Part shown: piece by piece, positions 58,144-64,000 of the stretch | Position numbering within the stretch: the first letter of the stretch is position 1 | How the letters are laid out: the number at the start of each line of letters is the position of its first letter | DNA from: Leptolinea sp964420995 | Lineage (GTDB): Bacteria > Chloroflexota > Anaerolineae > Anaerolineales > Anaerolineaceae | NCBI GenBank assembly: GCA_964420995.1 | Contig: CAYQUX010000020.1 | Span: 1-64,000, forward strand | Direction: 5' to 3' | DNA: 64,000 bases | The notes under the pieces: model-generated | The model's input: only the letters and a program-made list of their open reading frames with translations | What the model was told of the DNA's origin: nothing | Database searches by the model: none | Made by a program: the position numbers and the translations under genes

Positions 58144-58716
58144 ATGAGAAAAGATCAATTGGTTTTAGGAATCGATACTATCTTGAATGAATTGACTGAA
58201 TGCTTGAACGGCGTTTCTTCCGAAAGCCTCTTGCAGGCAGTCAAATTAATTGAGGCTTCTACCCGAATATTTCTGGCAGGTGCCGGGAGAAGCGGGTTGT
58301 GCATGCGGGCATTTGGTATGCGGCTGATGCATCTCGGGAAAACTGTTTACGTGGTGGGTGATGTAACCACGCCGAGCATCGCATCGCATGACTTGCTCAT
58401 TCTTGGTTCAGGATCTGGCCGAACAACTTCGTTGTTGAAAATAGCTGAAACTGCCCGGAGTTGCGGTGCAGGCGTACTCCTTTTCACAACCGATTCAACC
58501 TCACCGCTGGCAGAAATTGCCAGCCTGAAGGTTGTAATCCCGGCGCCATCCTATTTGGAATCAGAAAAACCAAACAGGAAAACATCAACCCAACCTCTGG
58601 GTAGTTTGTTTGAACAATCCATGTTCATTTTAAATGACAGCCTCATCAGAGAATTAATGCTGAGAATGGACGTCGACACCAACCAAATGTTGGAACGCCA
58701 TGCAAATCTTGAATAA
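58144..58716 (+). CDS. SIS-domain isomerase, 6-phospho-3-hexuloisomerase-like
   Basis: This is a 190-residue sugar isomerase domain protein. RIFLAGAGRSGLCMRAFGMRLMHLGKTVYVVGDVTTPSI and LLILGSGSGRTTSLLKIAETARSCGAGVLLFTTD with PLGSLFEQSMFILNDSLIREL match HxlB, the partner of hexulose-6-P synthase in the RuMP pathway. It interconverts arabino-3-hexulose-6-P and fructose-6-P in that family. Its presence with the KGPDC/HPS-family enzyme leaves both a decarboxylating and a formaldehyde route possible. It lies 14 bp after the kinase. Confidence 0.9.
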   Translation: MRKDQLVLGIDTILNELTECLNGVSSESLLQAVKLIEASTRIFLAGAGRSGLCMRAFGMRLMHLGKTVYVVGDVTTPSIASHDLLILGSGSGRTTSLLKIAETARSCGAGVLLFTTDSTSPLAEIASLKVVIPAPSYLESEKPNRKTSTQPLGSLFEQSMFILNDSLIRELMLRMDVDTNQMLERHANLE

Positions 58717-58731
58717 ACAAAAGGAAACAGT

Positions 58732-60636
58732 ATGACTCACGGATTTACTCCCACCAAGTTAAAGCTAGTTCGCCCGGTACCGTCTGATATCGGTATCGCC
58801 CAGGCTTCGGATATCAAAACCATTTCCCAGGTAGCGCAAGAAATTGGTATTCTGCCGGATGAATTGGAATTCTATGGCCCTTATAAAGCCAAGGTCAAAC
58901 TTGAGGTCTTAAAACGCCTGCAAAACCAACCAGATGGAAAATATATTGACGTAACTGCCATCACACCCACCCCTCTCGGGGAAGGGAAAACCACCACTAC
59001 CGTGGGACTCAGTCAGGCTATAGGCGCAATACTGGGTAAGAAGGTTTTCACGGTTATCCGCCAACCCTCTCAGGGTCCTACCTTTGGGATTAAAGGCGGT
59101 GCGGCCGGCGGCGGGTATTCGCAGATCATACCGATGGAAGATTTTAATCTGCATCTGACCGGTGATATTCATGCCATAACAGCCGCGAACAACCTGTGTG
59201 CCGCCGCCATTGACGCACGCATGTTTCATGAAAGTGAGCAACCGGACGATGAAAAGTTGTTTTCGGCGTTATGCCCGGCAGATAAACAGGGAAATCGAAA
59301 ATTTTCTCCCTCGATGCTGCGGCGCTTGAAGAAACTGGGAATAGAAAAGACCGATCCGAATTCTCTAACTCCGGAAGAACGCTCCCGGTTTGCCCGCCTG
59401 GATATTGATCCCGATTCAATCACCTGGCGTCGCGTCATGGATACCAATGATCGGTTCCTGCGGGCGATAGAAGTTGGCCTTGGGCCGGATGAAAAAGGAA
59501 AAACCCGCCGCACAGGTTTTGATATCACAGTGGCGAGTGAGATCATGGCGATTCTGGCTTTAACAACTGACCTGACCGATATGCGTAACCGCCTGGGACG
59601 AATGGTTATCGGAACTGACCGAAAAGGGAATGCCGTTACCGCCGAGGACCTGGGAGTGGCTGGCGCATTAACTGTCTTAATGAAAGATGCCATTAAACCC
59701 AACCTTATGCAGACTCTGGAAGGCACACCTGCCCTGGTACATGCAGGTCCATTTGCCAATATCGCGCATGGTCAGTCGTCGATCATTGCCGATCGGATTG
59801 CCCTGAAATTGGCTGACTATGTGATCACCGAGTCGGGTTTTGGGGCGGATATTGGCATGGAAAAATTCTTTGATATCAAATGCCGCTATTCAGGTTTGAT
59901 CCCGCAGGTTGTTGTGTTGGTTGCCACCGTCCGCGCCCTCAAGATGCATGGAGGCGGCCCCAAAGTGGTAGCGGGTAAACCGCTAGCCTCAGAATACACC
60001 GATGAAAACCTTGAACTTGTCCGCAAAGGTTTGCCAAATATGGTCAGGCATATCAAGAATGCCTTGAAATTCGGGGTAAATGTGGTTGTGGCTGTAAATT
60101 CCTTCAAGGAAGATAAACCGGCTGAGGTTGAATTGGTGCGCAAAGCCGCTCTGGATGCCGGCGCGATGGACGCCGTAGTCTCGACCCATTGGATGGATGG
60201 GGGCGAAGGCGCTTTGGAATTGGCTAAAGCGGTTATCAACGCTGTGGAAAAGCCGAGCAATTTCAAATTTCTCTACCCGCTTGAATCATCCATCAAAGAA
60301 AAGATCGAGACGATTTGCAGGGAAATCTATGGCGCTGATGGGGTGGATTACTCGCCGGAAGCGGAGGCAAAGATAGACCTTTACACACGGTTGGGTTTTG
60401 ACAACCTTCCTATTTGTATGGCCAAGACTCATCTATCTTTTACCACCGATGCCAGCATCAAAGGCGCACCCACCGGATTCCGTGTCCCAGTACGTGATAT
60501 CCGGGCTTCTGTTGGAGCTGGGTTCCTCTATCCTTTGTTGGGTGAAATGCGCACCATGCCAGGACTTCCGACCCGCCCGGTTTTCTATGATGTTGATCTT
60601 GATCTTGAAACTGGCAAGGTTCTGGGGTTATTCTAG
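58732..60636 (+). CDS. fhs: Formate-tetrahydrofolate ligase
   Basis: This is a 634-residue enzyme joining formate, ATP and THF to 10-formyl-THF, reversible in fermenters. P-loop TPTPLGEGKTTTTVGL, PSQGPTFGIKGGAAGGGYSQ, AITAANNLCAAAIDAR and the late CMAKTHLSFT, VRDIRASVGAGFLYPLLGEM are diagnostic. It is about 75 residues longer than the usual bacterial protein (about 555), due to an insertion after DARMFHE (about 170-230) with a predicted helical, charged sequence. The ATG at 58732 follows AAAGGAAA. It begins a formate-THF set with focA and folD. Confidence 0.97.
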   Translation: MTHGFTPTKLKLVRPVPSDIGIAQASDIKTISQVAQEIGILPDELEFYGPYKAKVKLEVLKRLQNQPDGKYIDVTAITPTPLGEGKTTTTVGLSQAIGAILGKKVFTVIRQPSQGPTFGIKGGAAGGGYSQIIPMEDFNLHLTGDIHAITAANNLCAAAIDARMFHESEQPDDEKLFSALCPADKQGNRKFSPSMLRRLKKLGIEKTDPNSLTPEERSRFARLDIDPDSITWRRVMDTNDRFLRAIEVGLGPDEKGKTRRTGFDITVASEIMAILALTTDLTDMRNRLGRMVIGTDRKGNAVTAEDLGVAGALTVLMKDAIKPNLMQTLEGTPALVHAGPFANIAHGQSSIIADRIALKLADYVITESGFGADIGMEKFFDIKCRYSGLIPQVVVLVATVRALKMHGGGPKVVAGKPLASEYTDENLELVRKGLPNMVRHIKNALKFGVNVVVAVNSFKEDKPAEVELVRKAALDAGAMDAVVSTHWMDGGEGALELAKAVINAVEKPSNFKFLYPLESSIKEKIETICREIYGADGVDYSPEAEAKIDLYTRLGFDNLPICMAKTHLSFTTDASIKGAPTGFRVPVRDIRASVGAGFLYPLLGEMRTMPGLPTRPVFYDVDLDLETGKVLGLF

Positions 60637-60712
60637 AAAAATTCTAGAAATCTTCAGGTTAAAAGGTATTTTCAAGTACCTGGTTTTTAGGATAACGAAG
60701 GGTTGAGAATAA

Positions 60713-61636
60713 ATGGCTGGAGAAATCAAATTTGATGCCTTACTTCCGCGGGAAATGGCAGAGAAAGCGGAAATGATCGGTGTAACGAAAGCTAACCTGC
60801 CGTTTTTGCCACTCCTGGTGTTGGCCATTCTGGCAGGTGCTTATATCAGTCTGGGGGCCATGTTCGCGACAATTACGTATTCTGTATTGTTGCCTTTATC
60901 TTTTGGTGTGGCACGCCTGATGATGGGATTGGCTTTCTGCCTTGGACTGATCCTGGTAGTTGTCAGCGGTTCGGAACTGTTTACAGGAAATAGCCTGGTT
61001 TTCATTGCCTGGGCGAGCCGCAAGGTGAGCACGATCGCGCTGTTACGTAATTGGGGAATCGTTTACCTGGGTAATTTTATCGGGTCTCTGTGTACGGCCG
61101 CCCTGGTTTTTCTAAGCGGTCAATATAACTTCAACGATGGCGCGGTAGGTGAAGTCGCTCTGAAGATAGCGTTGAACAAATCCAACCTGGGCTTTACCCA
61201 GGCTCTGGCATTGGGAATTTTATGCAATGCGCTGGTCTGCCTGGCGGTCTGGATGACCTACTCCGGTCGTTCAACAACTGACAAGATTGTGGCTATTGTG
61301 TTTCCGATCACTGCTTTTGTGGTAGCCGGTTTTGAACATTCGGTGGCGAATATGTATTTCATCCCCTATGGCCTGATGATAAAAACATTCGACCCTGCTT
61401 TTGCAGCCATTCATGAAATCGACTTGATTAACCTTTCCTGGAATGTTTTCATGATTAATAACCTTTTGCCGGTGACTCTTGGCAATATCATTGGCGGGGC
61501 GGGGTTGGTGGGAGGAATGTACTGGTTTATTTATTTGTTTCAAGCCGGGAAATCAACTAACGCAACCAATCCAAATCTGCCCAAGCAGGAAAGACAAAAT
61601 ACAACTTCCAACCTGGAGAGATTAAGAACATTATGA
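60713..61636 (+). CDS. Formate/nitrite transporter (FocA/FdhC family)
   Basis: This is a 307-residue protein with six membrane helices. The fold signatures include ILAGAYISLGAMFAT, GLILVVVSGSELFTGNS, LGNFIGS, LGILCNALVCLAVWMTYSGRS and AGFEHSVANMYFIP, which contains the conserved pore His, and LLPVTLGNIIGGAGLVGGMYW. FocA proteins form pentameric channels for formate. Placed between fhs and folD it is almost certainly a formate channel, for export of a C1 end product or import of formate. Its stop overlaps the folD start. Confidence 0.95.
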   Translation: MAGEIKFDALLPREMAEKAEMIGVTKANLPFLPLLVLAILAGAYISLGAMFATITYSVLLPLSFGVARLMMGLAFCLGLILVVVSGSELFTGNSLVFIAWASRKVSTIALLRNWGIVYLGNFIGSLCTAALVFLSGQYNFNDGAVGEVALKIALNKSNLGFTQALALGILCNALVCLAVWMTYSGRSTTDKIVAIVFPITAFVVAGFEHSVANMYFIPYGLMIKTFDPAFAAIHEIDLINLSWNVFMINNLLPVTLGNIIGGAGLVGGMYWFIYLFQAGKSTNATNPNLPKQERQNTTSNLERLRTL

Positions 61637-62511
61637 CTGCACAATTAATTGATGGAAAAAAGATCGCGGAGAAAGTCCGTGAAGATGTAGCAAGAGATGT
61701 CGCACGGCGCATCGCATCCGGAAAACCAAAGCCCAACCTGGCTACTGTGCTGATAGGTGATCGTCCCGATTCGGCAGCCTATGTGGCCTCCAAGGGAAAA
61801 GCCTGCCTGGAACTTGGCATGGGCTCTGTTAGTGAGCATCTGCCCGGTGACGCGACCCAGGAAGAAGTTGAAGCATTGGTACGCCGCCTGAATTCCGATA
61901 AAAACGTGAGCGGCATATTGGTGCAATTGCCATTGCCGGCCCACCTGGATGAGGAACGCATCCTGTCTTTGATCAATATTGAAAAAGACATCGATGGTTT
62001 TTCACCCATTAACATCGGCCGTCTTGCCCAAAAGGGACGGAAACCATTGTTTGTGCCTTGCACACCGTATGGTTGCATTTACCTGTTGGAACAGGTGGGC
62101 GTGAAACTCGAGGGAGCCAATGCTGTTGTTCTGGGCCGGTCAAATATCGTGGGGATGCCTGCCGCATTGCTCCTGATCGGCTGCAACGCCACTGTAACGG
62201 TATGCCACTCACGCACGCGCGACCTGGCGGATGTTTGCCGCCAGGCAGACATCCTGATTGCGGCAATAGGCAAGACTGAGATGGTTCGCGGCGATTGGAT
62301 CAAGCCAGGCGCAGCAGTCATTGACGTAGGGATAAATTCGGTTCCGGACGCGACCAGGAAAAGCGGGCACAGGTTGGTTGGCGATGTCTGCTTTGACGAA
62401 GCCAAAGAGGTGGCCGGTTGGATCACCCCGGTTCCAGGTGGAGTCGGTCCAATGACCATAGCCATGTTGATGAAAAACACCCTGCACGCGTCTGAAATCC
62501 AGGATCCGTAA
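61633..62511 (+). CDS. folD: Bifunctional methylene-THF dehydrogenase/cyclohydrolase FolD
   Basis: This is a 292-residue enzyme. Motifs: LATVLIGDRPDSAAYVASKGKAC with the catalytic Lys, VSGILVQLPLPAHLDEERIL, DIDGFSPINIGRL, VVLGRSNIVGMPAALLLI for NADP binding, and VTPVPGGVGPMTIAMLMKNT. It interconverts methylene-THF and 10-formyl-THF. With Fhs it links the C1 group to formate and ATP. The ATG at 61633 overlaps the focA stop (ATGA), so translation is coupled. It is the last gene of the long co-directional run. Confidence 0.97.
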   Translation: MTAQLIDGKKIAEKVREDVARDVARRIASGKPKPNLATVLIGDRPDSAAYVASKGKACLELGMGSVSEHLPGDATQEEVEALVRRLNSDKNVSGILVQLPLPAHLDEERILSLINIEKDIDGFSPINIGRLAQKGRKPLFVPCTPYGCIYLLEQVGVKLEGANAVVLGRSNIVGMPAALLLIGCNATVTVCHSRTRDLADVCRQADILIAAIGKTEMVRGDWIKPGAAVIDVGINSVPDATRKSGHRLVGDVCFDEAKEVAGWITPVPGGVGPMTIAMLMKNTLHASEIQDP

Positions 62512-63115
62512 GCCGAAAGGGAAGACGATACTTACAACGAACCGGCTAAGAAAAATTTCTTCTATTCTCAACTTCCTCTCCTAACGCTAGTAATAACAAA
62601 CATTGGGAGAGATTTTTACACGAGTTGAGAAGACCATTAACCGGATGTGGATTTATTTTAAGGTCGACTGGAACAACATAAAGCTGAGAGAAATCAAAAT
62701 CACCAGCCCTTGCGACCGATGTCAAAGTGGAAGGTGCCTTTTTGTATAAGCGGTAGAAGATATCAGCCGGAAGGATTGCCCGGTACAACAGGCCGCCGTC
62801 CCGGGCTGAGGGAGAGAATATCTGGAATCATCCCATGACAAGTGCCTGGAAAATTTTCCCAACACAGGACTGATGACGACCCAACCGTGTGTCCGGCTTT
62901 TAAGCCACCGCAAAATGACCAGATTGTGATCAGTAAAAGTCCAATAGAGGCCATCGGAATGGCAGCATCAATGAACCTTGTATTGACGCTCCCAAACCCG
63001 TGATGAAACCGGGCAGATTCCCGCCCGTGCCCCTTTCTTATGTGGTGTACTTAATGTTATCCGAGAATTCCGCGATTGTAATACTGGAACACATTCATTA
63101 AGGAATGAAATAATA
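62512..63115. other. Gene-poor stretch between folD and the fasciclin gene
   Basis: No convincing gene, repeat or RNA gene is seen in these 600 bp. The small frames present lack ribosome binding sites and family signatures. It may hold decayed sequence. Confidence 0.5.
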
Positions 63116-63146
63116 AAGGGCTGTCCATTTTTATTGAACAGCCCTT
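63116..63146 (-). terminator. Terminator of the fasciclin gene
   Basis: AAGGGCTGT and ACAGCCCTT form a 9-bp stem. On the minus strand it is followed by TTTATTATTTC. It lies about 55 bp beyond the stop codon. Confidence 0.75.
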
Positions 63147-63199
63147 AGCCCTTTTTATGTTAATCGTGCGTTTTCGTTGGAATTAGCGTGCCTTAAAGA

Positions 63200-64000
63200 T
63201 TATTGGGGAGGCAAGATTACCGCGTCAATGACATGAATAACGCCATTGGTAGCTTTGATGTCGGTCACGACCACCTGAGCCTGATTAACAAAAACCTTTT
63301 TTCCATCCACTTTGATCGTTACAGGTTTGCCAAGGACTGTTTCGGCGTTTTTCAGTGTCACCACTTTTTCGGCAAGCACTTCTCCACTAACCACATGGTA
63401 AAGCAAAATATCGGTTAGCTTCTGTTTGTTCTCAGGCTTGAGAAGTTCATCGAGCGTGCCGGCGGGCAATTTGGCGAAGGCTTCGTTTGTGGGGGCGAAG
63501 ACTGTAAATGGGCCTTCGCCTTTAAGAGTATCGACCAGGTTGGCAGCGGTAAGAGCCGAAGCCAGAGTGTCGAATTTATTGAACACTGCCGTGTCAACAA
63601 CATCCTTGGGAAGAATGACAGAATCAATGACGTGGATGACGCCATTTGTTGATTCTATGTCGGTTATCACGATCAGGGCTTCATTCACATACGCTTTGTC
63701 CTTATCCAATTTGAAGAATAATGAGGTGCCAAGGGCGCTGTCAGCGACCAAACCATTGGTTACATCGGCAGCCATCACTTTACCGGGCAAGACATGATAG
63801 AGCAAAATATCGGTGAGCTTCTGCTTGTTTTCCGGTTTGAGCAGTTCGTCAAGCGTACCAGCGGGCAGTTTAGCGAAAGCTTCATCGGTGGGAGCGAAAA
63901 CAGTAAAGGGACCTTTGCCTTTGAGCGTATCGACTAGACCGGCAGCCTTAAGTGCCGCAGCCAGGGTTTTGAAGCGTCCATCTGCAACAGCAGTGTCAAC
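63200..64000 (-). CDS. Fasciclin-domain protein (5' end outside window)
   Basis: The frame is open to the window edge and encodes at least 266 residues with two fasciclin (FAS1) domains in tandem. Each has the H1 and H2 motifs: LVDTLKGKGPFTVFAPTDEAFAKLP with KQKLTDILLYHVLPGKVMAADV, and LVDTLKGEGPFTVFAPTNEAFAKL with LLYHVVSGEVLAEKVV. Each domain ends in TNGVIHVIDSVILP or TNGVIHVIDAVILP. FAS1 proteins are secreted or surface adhesion proteins. The first methionine in frame within the window, at 63805, lies in the middle of a domain and is not the true start. Domain duplication is evident from the near-identical repeats. Confidence 0.93.
   Translation of the reverse strand, partial: VDTAVADGRFKTLAAALKAAGLVDTLKGKGPFTVFAPTDEAFAKLPAGTLDELLKPENKQKLTDILLYHVLPGKVMAADVTNGLVADSALGTSLFFKLDKDKAYVNEALIVITDIESTNGVIHVIDSVILPKDVVDTAVFNKFDTLASALTAANLVDTLKGEGPFTVFAPTNEAFAKLPAGTLDELLKPENKQKLTDILLYHVVSGEVLAEKVVTLKNAETVLGKPVTIKVDGKKVFVNQAQVVVTDIKATNGVIHVIDAVILPPQ

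Noticed and set aside
1..64000. tRNA, rRNA or complete insertion sequences
   Set aside because: I found no cloverleaf-like, rRNA-like or transposase-encoding sequence by reading; a covariance-model search would be needed to exclude small RNAs.

Overview
The window most likely comes from a strictly or facultatively anaerobic bacterium, probably Chloroflexota of the Anaerolineae type, known as a draft or metagenome assembly (a 100-N scaffold gap lies at 9053-9152). This assignment is inference. It rests on the anaerobic gene content (NiFe hydrogenase, formate/THF genes, iron alcohol dehydrogenase), the lipoprotein style (Pro/Thr/Ala-rich leader after the lipobox), and dispersed palindromic repeats between genes. 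No rRNA, tRNA or marker gene is present to settle it.

Layout. 1-9.4 kb: a WYL regulator and a hydrolase, a sulfide:quinone-oxidoreductase-like flavoprotein followed by a 38-residue ORF, a GIY-YIG nuclease ORF embedded in repeats, moeA, and a metal-type ABC binding protein, all separated by long repeat-filled gaps. 9.4-29.3 kb: mixed housekeeping and accessory genes, including a membrane diguanylate cyclase, a LacI regulator with an iron alcohol dehydrogenase, DegV, a redoxin with an in-frame TGA at its active-site Cys position (probable selenoprotein), a xylose-isomerase/PfkB pair, lipoate ligase, an ApbE/FMN-binding pair under a TetR regulator, and glycerate kinase.

29.6-39.3 kb: a compact energy and sulfur operon. 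Divergent from tatA runs a PocR-type regulator, TusA, two DsrE-family proteins, a lipoyl-binding GcvH-like protein, an Isp-type NiFe hydrogenase (small subunit, cytochrome-b-like Isp1, HdrD/DsrK-like Isp2, STAS-like protein, large subunit, maturation protease), then a second lipoate ligase and a strong terminator. The gene set suggests that H2 oxidation is linked to protein-bound sulfur or a lipoyl disulfide.

39.6-62.5 kb: a SorC regulator faces a co-directional run of about 21 kb that starts at a near-consensus promoter with an inverted repeat. It encodes a bacterial microcompartment (two BMC-H, one BMC-T, one BMC-P, one small associated protein) together with a 3-keto-L-gulonate-6-P decarboxylase/hexulose-6-P synthase family enzyme that carries an extra four-cysteine domain, a divergent PanB-like enzyme and an SDR. 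It continues into a sugar ABC transporter (whose binding protein is an internal tandem duplication), UlaE-, gluconolactonase-, UlaF/AraD-, HAD-, class II aldolase-, LyxK- and HxlB-like proteins, and Fhs-FocA-FolD. No CoA-acylating aldehyde dehydrogenase or phosphotransacylase is present, so this is not a standard aldehyde metabolosome. I propose a microcompartment for a sugar-acid or C1-releasing pathway that feeds methylene-THF, formate and ATP. The window ends in a fasciclin-repeat protein that runs off the edge.
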